The position numbers and the translations under genes were made by a program. This document shows positions 7,199-16,187 of a stretch of DNA of 64,000 bases, piece after piece (the first letter of the stretch is position 1; every line of letters starts with the position of its first letter). This DNA comes from Segatella hominis (GTDB lineage: Bacteria; Bacteroidota; Bacteroidia; Bacteroidales; Bacteroidaceae): positions 2,129,501 to 2,193,500 of the forward strand of contig NZ_CP137559.1 of assembly GCF_019249725.2 (NCBI RefSeq), given 5' to 3'. The notes below the pieces were generated by a model. The model did not search any database. It had not been told where the DNA came from and saw nothing but the letters and a program-made list of their open reading frames with translations.

Positions 7199-9052
7199 TT
7201 ATTTTGTTAATATAACTACTTGCTGATTGCAGGCATCATTCCATTCGGAAACCATTTTGTTCCATGCCGGAATATCCTTCAAGGCTACTCGCCTGTTCTT
7301 GATAACATATTCCTTTTTCATGACGACACGATTGCCTTGTTTGGAAAACGTACAAGACAAGTCAGCCCAATGGGAATGCGACGCAAAAGGAGCAGGGAGT
7401 TCCTGCACATGCATACCTTTTGGTATAGAGAGACTGACCTTACGCACATTTTTGACTTTCATACTTATCATATAATCGGAAACCCGTTTGGTTGTATCCA
7501 CTGGAGTCAGAAAAAGGCTCTCATCGAGATTGGCATCTAAATAAACACTACCGTCAACCAGTTGCCCAGCTCCCTTTTTCATAAAAAAAGCAGTGATATT
7601 CAAAGACTCATCCCGAGGACTATTTCCCGTCATCACAATATCCCCAATCTTATCCAATCGTTCATCACCCCCCATCGCTGCCACCAAGGCCTTCTCTTTT
7701 TCATCTTGTGCCGTAGCGTCAATCCCCACTAGTATCCAAGACTTCATATCGCCCTTCCATTTAGAGTACAATTTTCCCTTTATATCATAGTTTCCATCAT
7801 CCCCAGATTCCAAGGTTGCCTGATATGTTATAGAAGAAAAGCAAGAATCAGCAGCCAGCTCAGGTAACTTATTCATACGAAAGCTATCTGCGTCTTCTAC
7901 CAAAGCCATCCTTCCTTGTATATTGTCTGGCACATAGCCTAAAGGAATATATGGATTCGTAGCATCCAGATAATATGGCTTTCCCTGATAGAAAACCGTA
8001 CATATCGCATGATCAATAGATGCAATAGAAGGATTTTCCTGCAAAGAATAAGGTACATCCCATGTCCCTATATCCGTTTGACGAGCATCAAAGCCTTGAG
8101 CCTTGAGCAAGGTTTTGAGCAAAAGAGCCATGGCCTTGCAATCACCATAACGCTTACGAATAGTTTCAGCAGGTGTTGCCGGTTGATGGGCAGAAATGCC
8201 TGCCTCAAAAGCCAAATATCTGATATTCTGCTGTACCCAGGCGTAAGTATTGGCTATCTTGTCATAATCGTTTTTTGCCCCTTTCTGTATCTCTCTTAGT
8301 ATTTCTTCTTGATTAGGAATAGAGCAATCCACATTAGCCAACTGATGAGACCAGACAAACATATCTTGCAGACTTTGGAATGCTCCCAACACCAAGAGAT
8401 GAGGAGCACTATATCCCCAAGATGGAGAATTAGGTTCTATCAGCTGTGCAGGTAAGGAATGAATCACATAAGTAAAAACGGAATCTCCCTCTGCATTACA
8501 TGTAGTACTTTTTTCTATACCAGCAGGAAGATTATATTCTTTTATCCGAAACTGCTGGAAGGCTTTTGGCTTGATTACCTCTATCTTCTTATGCTCTACA
8601 TAATTAGCTTCACACAAAGGAATAGTTGTGAAATAAATAGGATTGAGATAGGTTCGAGTAAAAGAAGCCTTCAGAGTCTTGCCAACCTTTGGAATCTGAT
8701 AGCTAAAGTAGCAAATCTTGGTATCATCGTAAAAGACATTACGAGGGATGGCTGACTTGTATTGTGCATACCCCTTACACTGTGCCTTGTCCAAACGAAT
8801 AAATTCTCCGTAATAAGCACATGGTTGAACTATAGCGGAATATTGGGTTACACCATACTCATAATCCGTAGTGTTAACAACAATAGTCTTACCTGCGTCA
8901 TCAGTTTTGAAGACGTATCTATCATTGCATTGCAATATATGCACATTGTCATCAGCTTTTTGAGCCGAGATGGGTTGCAAAAAAGCGAAGAGCAATACCA
9001 GCATACTATCTAAATCAGCAAGTCTGTATTGGAGCATTTTTCTCATTTTCAT
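7199..9052 (-). CDS. DUF3857 domain transglutaminase-like protein
   Basis: The 617-aa product has an N-terminal hydrophobic segment (LVLLFAFLQPISAQ) compatible with export. A DUF3857 beta domain follows, then a transglutaminase core with Cys in YGDCKAMALLLK, His in SIDHAICTV and Asp in YYLDATN, in the order of the papain-like transglutaminase/protease superfamily. A beta-rich DUF3858-like end (MKKEYVIKNRRVAL) closes it. This architecture is common in Bacteroidota and thought to act on envelope peptides or proteins; the substrate is not known. It is the first gene of a two-gene unit. A putative TATTTTTG -7 box lies 30-40 bp upstream of the start. Confidence 0.75.
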   Translation of the reverse strand: MKMRKMLQYRLADLDSMLVLLFAFLQPISAQKADDNVHILQCNDRYVFKTDDAGKTIVVNTTDYEYGVTQYSAIVQPCAYYGEFIRLDKAQCKGYAQYKSAIPRNVFYDDTKICYFSYQIPKVGKTLKASFTRTYLNPIYFTTIPLCEANYVEHKKIEVIKPKAFQQFRIKEYNLPAGIEKSTTCNAEGDSVFTYVIHSLPAQLIEPNSPSWGYSAPHLLVLGAFQSLQDMFVWSHQLANVDCSIPNQEEILREIQKGAKNDYDKIANTYAWVQQNIRYLAFEAGISAHQPATPAETIRKRYGDCKAMALLLKTLLKAQGFDARQTDIGTWDVPYSLQENPSIASIDHAICTVFYQGKPYYLDATNPYIPLGYVPDNIQGRMALVEDADSFRMNKLPELAADSCFSSITYQATLESGDDGNYDIKGKLYSKWKGDMKSWILVGIDATAQDEKEKALVAAMGGDERLDKIGDIVMTGNSPRDESLNITAFFMKKGAGQLVDGSVYLDANLDESLFLTPVDTTKRVSDYMISMKVKNVRKVSLSIPKGMHVQELPAPFASHSHWADLSCTFSKQGNRVVMKKEYVIKNRRVALKDIPAWNKMVSEWNDACNQQVVILTK

Positions 9053-9083
9053 TATACTCTGCTTCTTTTATTTATTCTGTTTG

Positions 9084-9111
9084 CAAAAATAAGGAAAAAA
9101 ACGAGAACAAA
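9084..9111 (-). promoter_or_regulatory. candidate promoter of the DUF3857 pair
   Basis: On the minus strand TTTG (9108-9111) and TATTTTTG (9084-9091) are 16 bp apart. The spacing is short of the usual 19-21 bp. The -7 box is good and the distance to the start codon is suitable. Confidence 0.4.
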
Positions 9112-9234
9112 GGATAAGAAAAGAAATTATTTTGTTTTTTGATGTCATGGGGACTGGTCCATGGCATCACCCCCAAGCGTTACAATATAACAATTTAACA
9201 GTTTCCTAAAACCGCACACATAAGACTATAGTGT

Positions 9235-9477
9235 CCGTATCGGCTCAACCACAAGGACTGGAAGCCGACATTCATTCCGTTTGCAAAGGCAAGAAAGAGG
9301 ATTGAGACAATATTCTCACAACTTACAGACCAGTTCTTGGCAATCAGGAACTATGCGAAAATAACGAATGGTTTGTTTGCCAGAATCATTGGCAAAATTA
9401 GTGCACTTACCATTCTGCAATACGTAAACTTCATTAACAACAAGCCCATTGGCAGAATTAAGTATGCACTAAATTAA
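9235..9477 (+). pseudogene. IS982-family transposase remnant (C-terminal)
   Basis: After an in-frame stop, the plus strand reads YRLNHKDWKPTFIPFAKA, RKRIETIFSQLTDQF, LAIRNYAKITNGLFARIIGK and ends PIGRIKYALN. This is the conserved end of IS982-family transposases. Only about 80 codons are left and the DDE core is gone, so it cannot be active. Neither terminal repeat is evident. It lies between the DUF3857 pair and the mobilization genes, possibly marking an old junction. The rest of 9112-9516 holds nothing else I can support. Confidence 0.8.
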
Positions 9478-9516
9478 TTCCGCCAACAGGTAAGTTCTTA
9501 TGCTCATTATCTTAAA

Positions 9517-11550
9517 CTATAGCGAGAAACCTTTTTCCTTTTTTCTTTGAACAGCTCCCAATCCCACTTTTTGTGTTCCGTCCCAATTTGTAAGTTGGTC
9601 AGCGCACCCATTTGAGCCACCAAGTGAAACGTATGTGTCTGCGCTGCATGACATGTGGTCAACAAAAGTGAGAAAGTTGTCAATGGCGTTGTCTGTGAAT
9701 TGAACTTCATTTGTGGCGAATAGTTTTGTCCAACTGGTAATACATTCTTGCTTGAAGTCTGTAATACCATGCCAAGACATATCAGACAAGAACCTCTTTG
9801 CTGCCGAATCTATACAGGCTTTAGAGTCTAATCCAATATTATGCTTTACAGCAGATGCAATAATGCCATAGTATATGGAAGCCGATTCTTTCTCGTTGAA
9901 GTTGACTCTTTCTGTTTTTGCAAAGGATGCTAAAGCTTCATGTCCCTCATGGATGAACTTGTCAAGCACTCCTATGTATCTGTTTTGCCGAGCCATGCTT
10001 TCACGTTTGGCTTCGGCTTCTTGCCGAGCCTTTTCTTTTGCGTCTTTCTCCTTACGTGCTTCCACTCGTCTCCATGCGTCTGTCATTTCAGGCTCTTGCC
10101 AAATGGCATTCCAACGAGCCTTCAAATCATTGTACATTTCCATAAGTGTAGTATTATAACTTTTGGCACTGGCGAGTTCTTCCTTCGCACAGACAAGTTG
10201 AGTAGTCACTCGCTCCACAGCCTTCTCGTCAAGTTGAGAGATGCGTTGTTTGACTTTGTTGTTTTCAGTCTTTAGCGCATCATTCTCGGCACGAAGCGAC
10301 TTGTTCTCCTCTATCTGCTTATTGAGATTCTGCATATAGTAAGTGTATGTCTTGTTAACAGACTTGCGTACACCTTCATTCTGCTTGTCACGTTCTGCAT
10401 TAATGGCTGCTACAAGAGCCTTGATTGCAGCGTAGATATTTGCCACACGCTCCTCACGCCACGCCTTTTGTCCTATAAGTGCAGGAATAGGGATGGCAAG
10501 TTCTTTCTTTACGGCATTCATCGCTTCTTGAACTGGAGCCTTGATGTTGAGTAAAGGAATGGTCAGCTCCTTCTTGTCGATTGTGGCAAGCACTGCATAT
10601 TTCTCCACTTTGTCAAGAGCGACTTTCGCCTGACGTTCAGCTTCAAGCACCATCTTGTTCTTATGCTTGCGTCCTCGCTTCTCTTCCTCTGAAAGTTCAT
10701 CATAGGAGAAGCCTCTTGCCAAACCATACTTATGCCCAACTTTGTTGTAATAGTCGGTATGAAGTTGGGAAAGGTATTGTGATTTGTCCTTTGCTCGCTC
10801 TCCCCACACTTTGGCATAAGAGACCCTTTCAACAACACCCTTTGCCGCTTCCGATTTTGTGTAGTTGTCACGTTCTTCTTTTGGAAGTGCTCTCCATTCC
10901 TTGGTAGAGAGAACCTTTTCTGGATTATCCTTGTGAATGTACTTGCTTCCGATGCGCCCACGTTTCTTTACTTGTTCAACAGGCACGGTCTGCACATGGG
11001 CATGGATGCTTGTCTCGTCACAATGCACATCAAAGCCGATGACATTCTCTTCTCCCCATTTCTCACATGCAAAGCGGTAGGTGTCCAATGCCCAGTCATA
11101 GATGCCTTTTTGCAATACAACTTTGCTGTGGTCAGCATTTGGATCTGATGTGTTGAGTTTCTGTTCACCAAAGGCAAGCCTGTTAAGCACATCATGGTCA
11201 CCACTGAAGATGATGCCGACAGTGCAGTTCGGACTGTTCCTTGAAACTTGGTGGGGACGCTTGGCATCCATATACGGCTTGAAGCCAAGTTCATCAAGTC
11301 TGTGCTGCAAGCGTTCATGCAACGGCACCGACTGGGAACCAAGAGGCACTATCTTTTCGCCCTTGACTATCTCAAAGTTGAGTCTCTTGCGTGAGTAGTT
11401 ATAATGGTTGTTCTTGTCTATGTCCGCGTTTTTTAGTTTGTAACGTTTCTCGTCCCAACCTCTGCGTTCCGCCTCGTTGCCCACTTGGGACGAGAACGAT
11501 TTCTTGTCTGTGCCTACATGGATGGCGGCACGTGGTATGTTTCTTTCCAT
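9517..11550 (-). CDS. MobV-type relaxase (plasmid recombination/mobilization protein)
   Basis: The 677-aa product nicks oriT and pilots the DNA strand during conjugative mobilization. The relaxase domain occupies about residues 1-250. It includes the conserved HxDE/HxH block HCDETSIHAHV at 176-186, the metal-binding and acidic residues of the MobV (Pre/Mob) class, and a preceding GIIFSGDHD segment. Residues 330-560 form long charged helices, a predicted coiled coil. No partner coupling protein is present, so transfer would need a helper conjugative element. The start at 11550 (MERNIPRAAIHVG) is the first good ATG after a 190-bp intergenic region that may contain oriT. Confidence 0.85.
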   Translation of the reverse strand: MERNIPRAAIHVGTDKKSFSSQVGNEAERRGWDEKRYKLKNADIDKNNHYNYSRKRLNFEIVKGEKIVPLGSQSVPLHERLQHRLDELGFKPYMDAKRPHQVSRNSPNCTVGIIFSGDHDVLNRLAFGEQKLNTSDPNADHSKVVLQKGIYDWALDTYRFACEKWGEENVIGFDVHCDETSIHAHVQTVPVEQVKKRGRIGSKYIHKDNPEKVLSTKEWRALPKEERDNYTKSEAAKGVVERVSYAKVWGERAKDKSQYLSQLHTDYYNKVGHKYGLARGFSYDELSEEEKRGRKHKNKMVLEAERQAKVALDKVEKYAVLATIDKKELTIPLLNIKAPVQEAMNAVKKELAIPIPALIGQKAWREERVANIYAAIKALVAAINAERDKQNEGVRKSVNKTYTYYMQNLNKQIEENKSLRAENDALKTENNKVKQRISQLDEKAVERVTTQLVCAKEELASAKSYNTTLMEMYNDLKARWNAIWQEPEMTDAWRRVEARKEKDAKEKARQEAEAKRESMARQNRYIGVLDKFIHEGHEALASFAKTERVNFNEKESASIYYGIIASAVKHNIGLDSKACIDSAAKRFLSDMSWHGITDFKQECITSWTKLFATNEVQFTDNAIDNFLTFVDHMSCSADTYVSLGGSNGCADQLTNWDGTQKVGLGAVQRKKEKGFSL

Positions 11551-11739
11551 AAGAATTTCATTTGAACTTGTAACGTAGTTATTGTATAATTGGAGACAGG
11601 TCTCGGGCGGAGCCTGAGCATAATAGAAGGACTTTTTAAGTGAACAGCGTCAGCAGGTGAATCTAAAAGTCCCTATTATGTTTAGGACTTTTTTGAAAGT
11701 CCGTCACGCAAGCGTGCTCGCAGATCCTTACCCACTCTG
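11551..11739. other. candidate oriT region upstream of the relaxase gene
   Basis: The gap contains an imperfect inverted repeat (TAATAGAAGGACTTTTT near 11620 and AAAAGTCCCTATTA near 11663), a second copy of GGACTTTTTTGAAAGTCC, and the small stem CACGCAAGCGTG near 11706. oriT usually lies just 5' of mobV-type genes and carries such repeats. The nick site cannot be named from sequence alone. Confidence 0.4.
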
Positions 11740-12765
11740 CTATGACTCTTCCACCAACACCAACCCAAGACAGTCTATCAGATGTTGGAGTGGCGGATGT
11801 TGCTTTATCAGCCTTTGTAGCGCCATCTGCGGTGTTTCCGTCATCAGCAGGAAGTCTGCAATGTCAAGACCTTTGGTCTTTTGTTCATCGGTGGCATTGT
11901 CTTCCAAGATGTTGCTTATGACAACCCTTTTGCAAACAGATTGCAGCAATGGAATTTTTGATTTCCATTTGTCCGTTGCTCCAAGGTCAGGGAACAGAAT
12001 GATGTCCCGAGCTCCCAATACCTTGACAGCGATTTGGTTGAGACAGCCATGCATACCTCCAGTTGCCAACCAGATGAAATTGGGGATGAAATGTGATGCG
12101 ATTATGGCAGTTTTTTCGCTCTCGACAATAGCGACCGACATTGTGGGATGCTGTGCCAGCAAATGCTCACCAAAGAAACATTGGCACAAGTTGAAATCTG
12201 GAAGAAGAAGAAAAGCATGCGCCCATCCAACATAAGAACGTGGCTCTTTCACACGATGTCCGTCTTTGGGATTATATAGCATGACCTTGCCAGTCCTCAC
12301 CTTATCATCCTTGTCAACTTGCCAATAAATGGTTGAGCCTCCCCACTTATAGGATGTTCCGACATGATACATCTTCATCAGCCTTTCTGTCTCTTGTTCA
12401 CCAAAGACCTTGGAAAGGTACTGGTATAACGGATTGATTCCGTAATGAGACAAGGAACGCTCCATAATAGCGTTGGCGATATAGGAAATAGGCTTTTCTA
12501 CGACTTTCGGTTGGATATTCCTTCTTGTCGGATATGGCAATTTGTCCTTAGATAGAAAGCCTGGATGCTCACGGAAATAGTCTTTAGGAGTATAGTGATA
12601 CCCACAACTATGCTCATGGTCGCATTTGCCTACATTGTCAGGGAAGGATACTCCCCCCTCATCATCTATGTATCTTGTGAAACAACGCTTGCGCTCACAA
12701 TTCGGGCATGTGTAACGATTACCCGATCTGTATTTCTCCAAGTGAAATCTATACTCGTTCATCAT
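11740..12765 (-). CDS. DUF6371-like primase/toprim protein
   Basis: The 341-aa product starts with a zinc ribbon (TCPNCERKRCFTRY, then CDHEHSCGYH at about 18-55), as in DnaG-type and phage primases. A toprim-like segment follows: VAIVESEKTAIIASH supplies the acidic glutamate and IILFPDLGATDKW the later acidic residue. The product likely synthesises primers or supports replication of the excised element. It lies between the relaxase and a DUF3987 ATPase on the same strand, a standard module of Bacteroides mobilizable elements. An iteron-like cluster lies immediately upstream. Start ATG-ATG at 12765; the second ATG is equally possible. Confidence 0.7.
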   Translation of the reverse strand: MMNEYRFHLEKYRSGNRYTCPNCERKRCFTRYIDDEGGVSFPDNVGKCDHEHSCGYHYTPKDYFREHPGFLSKDKLPYPTRRNIQPKVVEKPISYIANAIMERSLSHYGINPLYQYLSKVFGEQETERLMKMYHVGTSYKWGGSTIYWQVDKDDKVRTGKVMLYNPKDGHRVKEPRSYVGWAHAFLLLPDFNLCQCFFGEHLLAQHPTMSVAIVESEKTAIIASHFIPNFIWLATGGMHGCLNQIAVKVLGARDIILFPDLGATDKWKSKIPLLQSVCKRVVISNILEDNATDEQKTKGLDIADFLLMTETPQMALQRLIKQHPPLQHLIDCLGLVLVEES

Positions 12766-12769
12766 CGTA

Positions 12770-12888
12770 ACTGAAATGAATTATTGGTGAATTTCAGCTT
12801 TCAGTTCTTTCATGTTTTCAGTTACGCACTTGTCAACTGAAAAACTGAAACAAATGAATACTGAAAACAGGTTGGTTTATGTTTCAGT
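12770..12888. repeat. cluster of ACTGAAA/TTTCAGT iteron-like motifs
   Basis: Seven exact copies of ACTGAAA in either orientation (12770, 12799, 12816, 12836, 12844, 12860, 12882) and one variant (TTTCAGC at 12792) crowd into 119 bp. They sit between the primase-like and DUF3987 genes and overlap the end of the latter. The arrangement resembles a replication origin or a multi-site operator of a mobile element. Confidence 0.7.
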
Positions 12889-14268
12889 TGCCTGTCCTGT
12901 TTCGAACTTTACTTTTTCGTAAAATCCTTTCTTTGCCTTTGTGATTAGTCCAGACTTCATAAGCTCCTTTATATAGTTCATCACAGTACGGTCTGTAACA
13001 CGCAGATTCTCCATTCCTGTTTTAATGGCAGTTTTTGTGTCAAAACTGTCTTCCAACAGATACAGCAACTCCTTGGACATAGAATCACAGGTGTCTTCAG
13101 CAACAAAGGCTCGGCAGCGTTGATAACAATTCTCACAATATTCATTGAGCAGTAATGCTCCTTCTATGGAATCCACATCAATACTTTGCAGATGGCTCTC
13201 GCCACAGGCGTATCTTAGAGCTTGGAGCAATAAGGCAATGCGTGCGACGTGGGTATTGTGCTTCATCACCCTCGTTTCAACATCCTCATCGTCCTCTATG
13301 GCATTGATGGCATCCACATTTCTGTTCCACCAACCAAAGAAAAGTGAATGTGCGTCCTTGTCCATATAAAGGATATTTGGACAACATTCATTTGTGTCAT
13401 TACACCTTGCATAGTCAAGTCCAAAGATTTTCCCGATGATGTCAGCCCATTTTCTTGAAGCCTCGCTCTGGCGCACATGGCTGTCTTCCTCATCCAGCCA
13501 GTGTGGAACTTTCTTGGATTTGGGATATACAACCAGAATACGGTCAAGAAAACCTGTATCCATGAATTTGGAAGCCATCAGTTCCTTCATTCGTTTGGTC
13601 TGTGTTGTACCGATGATGTTGACACATGGCTCTTCTACACGTTGTGGGCGGTCATTCTTGACACGTGTGTTCTCCAAGTGGCATCCGCTCCAAATGGAAA
13701 GTAGGCGTTCAAGCATGGGATTTTTCCCATACCTGTCTGTATTGGCAAGCAGTCCGAGAATTTCATCATAGTTGATGGCTATGCCACGCAAGTTGTTGTA
13801 ATGCTCCAATACCAGAGCCTCCAATGTAAAGTCATCCAATGTGACCCTTTTCAGAATAGGCTTCTTCATTTCCTTGCTTCCGCTTTCCTTTGTTGCACAT
13901 GCTGCCTCATATAGGTCAAGTTCATAGCAAAACTTGTCAAACAGCTTTCGTTCATACTCCCGAATTGGCTTGTATGCAAGCTGTAATGGTGGGGTTTTGC
14001 CCATGCCAGGTCTGCCAACCAATATGATATAAAGGGCGGCATTCGTGTCCCAATCCTGCTTAACGTGAATACGATAGGTATTGCCAAGAGCCGCTGATGC
14101 TGCCGACAGCATGGACATGGCGACATAATCCACCTTGAAATTGCCGTGCACCACCATGTCTATGATGATGGACTGCATTTTTTGTGGAAACACCTCAAGA
14201 GGGAAGCCTGAGTCCGCTAAAGACTCGGCTTCCATGTTGATTTTGTTGCAGAGTTCAAGCGCATCCAT
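12877..14268 (-). CDS. DUF3987 P-loop ATPase (Rep/helicase-like)
   Basis: The 463-aa product has a Walker A motif in VGRPGMGKTPPLQLAYKPI at about residue 88 and a Walker B-like stretch IAINYDEILGLL near 164. Its overall pattern is that of DUF3987 proteins, RecA-fold ATPases encoded next to primases in mobilizable elements and prophages. It probably loads at, or unwinds, the replication origin of the excised circle. The C-terminal 60 residues look like a winged helix (VTDRTVMNYIKELMKSGLI). It follows the small HTH gene after 4 bp, so the two are cotranscribed. Confidence 0.75.
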   Translation of the reverse strand: MDALELCNKINMEAESLADSGFPLEVFPQKMQSIIIDMVVHGNFKVDYVAMSMLSAASAALGNTYRIHVKQDWDTNAALYIILVGRPGMGKTPPLQLAYKPIREYERKLFDKFCYELDLYEAACATKESGSKEMKKPILKRVTLDDFTLEALVLEHYNNLRGIAINYDEILGLLANTDRYGKNPMLERLLSIWSGCHLENTRVKNDRPQRVEEPCVNIIGTTQTKRMKELMASKFMDTGFLDRILVVYPKSKKVPHWLDEEDSHVRQSEASRKWADIIGKIFGLDYARCNDTNECCPNILYMDKDAHSLFFGWWNRNVDAINAIEDDEDVETRVMKHNTHVARIALLLQALRYACGESHLQSIDVDSIEGALLLNEYCENCYQRCRAFVAEDTCDSMSKELLYLLEDSFDTKTAIKTGMENLRVTDRTVMNYIKELMKSGLITKAKKGFYEKVKFETGQATET

Positions 14269-14272
14269 AGCA

Positions 14273-14650
14273 TTACCAGTTTAAGGGTTTCGGCTTGCGC
14301 TTGTTTCCTGCAAGAATGGCTGCATTCTCCTCCTCTGCTGTGAGAGGTACCGGATTCTTGCGGTTAGTCTCCAGCCACTTGTCAAGTTCATCTTGATAAA
14401 GGCAGTAACGCTTGCCTGGCTTGGTGGCAGGAATGCTGCCGTTTCCAAGTTTCATGTAGAGAGTTGCCATCGGCATTTTCAGGTATGCCGATGCTTCCTC
14501 CACACTCATAGGTATGTGCGTGTTCGCCTTGTGTGGCTTGTTCTGTGATTGCAGACTGATGATCATCTGCTTCATGCCCACCACTTCGTCCCGAAGCTGG
14601 GCAACGACCATTGGAAGGTCGTTGAAAGTTAATTCCTTTGTCATATACAA
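14273..14650 (-). CDS. excisionase-like helix-turn-helix protein
   Basis: The 125-aa product has an N-terminal coiled segment (VVAQLRDEVVGMKQMIISLQ) and then a MerR/excisionase-type HTH_17 domain (MSVEEASAYLKMPMATLYMK ... KRYCLYQDELDKWLE), with a basic tail (NKRKPKPLNW). In Bacteroides integrative elements such proteins act as excisionase or replication regulator. It leads the DUF3987-primase operon. The start is at 14650, with an in-frame ATG two codons later. An inverted repeat in the divergent intergenic region may be its binding site. Confidence 0.75.
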   Translation of the reverse strand: MYMTKELTFNDLPMVVAQLRDEVVGMKQMIISLQSQNKPHKANTHIPMSVEEASAYLKMPMATLYMKLGNGSIPATKPGKRYCLYQDELDKWLETNRKNPVPLTAEEENAAILAGNKRKPKPLNW

Positions 14651-14755
14651 GTTGTTCTAAAAAACTGGGACAAAGGAACAGAATGATGCTTCCGTTACTG
14701 AGGGTCGTGACAGTCATTTGTCATTCACGAAGGAATAACTCTAACAATGGGGATT

Positions 14756-14868
14756 ATTGGATAGTTACCTATCCGAAACTATCTATCAATGATATTGTTA
14801 AAATAAAGGTGAACCCGTATAAGAGAACGTGTTTTGTGTCATTGTTTAGAAACAAAACATTACCTTTG
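14756..14868 (+). promoter_or_regulatory. divergent control region with dyad and NUDIX promoter -7 box
   Basis: GATAGTT (14760-14766) and AACTATC (14777-14783) form an operator-like dyad with further GATA half-sites around it. TACCTTTG at 14861-14868 is a consensus -7 box about 30 bp before the NUDIX start. A correctly spaced TTTG is not present. Confidence 0.45.
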
Positions 14869-14900
14869 CATATCAATATAACGATACAAACATTCACTAT

Positions 14901-15527
14901 ATGAATAAAATAGTACAACCACAATGGCTTGAATGGGCAAAAGAACTACAATTCATTGCCCAAGGGGGATTGACATACTCCAAAGATGTATTTGATATAG
15001 AACGCTTTGAACGCATTAGAGAAATTGCAGCAGAAATGCTCAGCCTGCAAAGTGGAATACCCATAGAAAAAGTAAAGAATCTGTTTTGCAATGAAACTGG
15101 ATTTCAAACTCCTAAATTAGATACACGAGCTGCGATATTCAAAGATGATAAAATATTGCTTGTGAAAGAGAAAAATGGAACTTGGTCTTTGCCCGGTGGT
15201 TGGGTCGATATAAATCAGAGTATCAAAACTAATACAGAAAAAGAAGTAAAAGAAGAGGCAGGGTTAAATGTAAAAGCTATCCGGGTAATAGCCATACAGG
15301 ATAGAAATTTACATAATATTCCCCCATATGCCTACAATGTTTGTAAAGTTTTTGTTCTTTGTGAGATTGAAAGCGGATCTTTCCGACCCAATATTGAAAC
15401 GGATGAGAGTGCCTATTTCGGATTGGAAGAATTACCTATTCTTGCAAAAGAGAAAAATAACGAAGAACAAATTAAAATGTGCTTTTCTGCTTACTCTGAT
15501 AAAAACTGGCAAGTATTATTTGACTAA
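14901..15527 (+). CDS. NUDIX hydrolase with N-terminal NUDIX-associated domain
   Basis: The 208-aa product has an N-terminal helical domain (about 1-65) like Nudix_hydro_N, followed by a NUDIX fold. The Nudix box reads GGWVDINQSIKTNT then EKEVKEEAGLNV. The metal-binding EE pair and the closing G-L are intact, but the first glutamate of the consensus is Gln and the Arg is Lys. Related proteins hydrolyse ADP-ribose-like or sugar nucleotides. It forms a two-gene unit with the HAD gene 12 bp downstream and is oriented opposite to the mobilization genes, typical of cargo. The substrate is unknown. Confidence 0.75.
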   Translation: MNKIVQPQWLEWAKELQFIAQGGLTYSKDVFDIERFERIREIAAEMLSLQSGIPIEKVKNLFCNETGFQTPKLDTRAAIFKDDKILLVKEKNGTWSLPGGWVDINQSIKTNTEKEVKEEAGLNVKAIRVIAIQDRNLHNIPPYAYNVCKVFVLCEIESGSFRPNIETDESAYFGLEELPILAKEKNNEEQIKMCFSAYSDKNWQVLFD

Positions 15528-15539
15528 TAAATAAAACAT

Positions 15540-16160
15540 ATGAAATATAAACATATCGTATTCGACATAGACGGTACATTGATAGATACGGAATATGCAG
15601 TCATCAACTCTTTAATAAAAACAATTACAGAAATAACGGGACGTGCACCTCAATATGAAAGTATGAAATTTGCTTTAGGTATTACCGGAAGAAATGCGTT
15701 GGAATTACTCAAAATACCCGACATAGAAGATGCTTTGAAACGATGGGATAGGAATATGAAATTGCTCCAGCACACTATTCAACCTTTTCAAGGTATCAAA
15801 GAATGCTTGCAATCCCTTTTATCAAAAGGCTATCTTTTAGGCATTGTAACCTCCAAAACATATCAAGAATATCATTCTGATTTTGAACCATTAGGGTTAG
15901 CGGACTTTTTTTCCACAATTGTATGTGCAGATGATACTGATGAACATAAGCCCAAAGCAGCACCCTTAGTAGCATATTTGGCTAAAGCCCATATAAACCC
16001 CGAAAATGCTCTCTATATTGGTGATAGTATTTATGATATTCAATGTGCTGACAATGCCGGTGTTGATTCCGGATTGGTTTTATGGAGCAACAATGTATCT
16101 AATCCTATACGTGCAGACTATTATTTTAAGACACCCCATGATATAAGTAAAATTCTATAA
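15540..16160 (+). CDS. HAD-superfamily hydrolase (phosphoglycolate phosphatase-like)
   Basis: The 206-aa product shows the four HAD motifs: DIDGTLIDT (nucleophile Asp, about residue 9), IVTSK (motif II), the Lys in DEHKPKAAP (motif III), and YIGDSIYDIQCADNAG (motif IV). A helical cap between motifs I and II identifies subfamily IA phosphatases. Together with the NUDIX gene upstream it could remove phosphate from the product of NUDIX cleavage, but this is inference. An intrinsic terminator follows 28 bp after the stop. Confidence 0.8.
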   Translation: MKYKHIVFDIDGTLIDTEYAVINSLIKTITEITGRAPQYESMKFALGITGRNALELLKIPDIEDALKRWDRNMKLLQHTIQPFQGIKECLQSLLSKGYLLGIVTSKTYQEYHSDFEPLGLADFFSTIVCADDTDEHKPKAAPLVAYLAKAHINPENALYIGDSIYDIQCADNAGVDSGLVLWSNNVSNPIRADYYFKTPHDISKIL

Positions 16161-16187
16161 AAGACGAACTGACTAATTATGAAATCT

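Noticed and set aside
9507..9770. 87-residue minus-strand ORF at the end of the relaxase gene
   Set aside because: It is another frame of the relaxase C-terminus without its own features.
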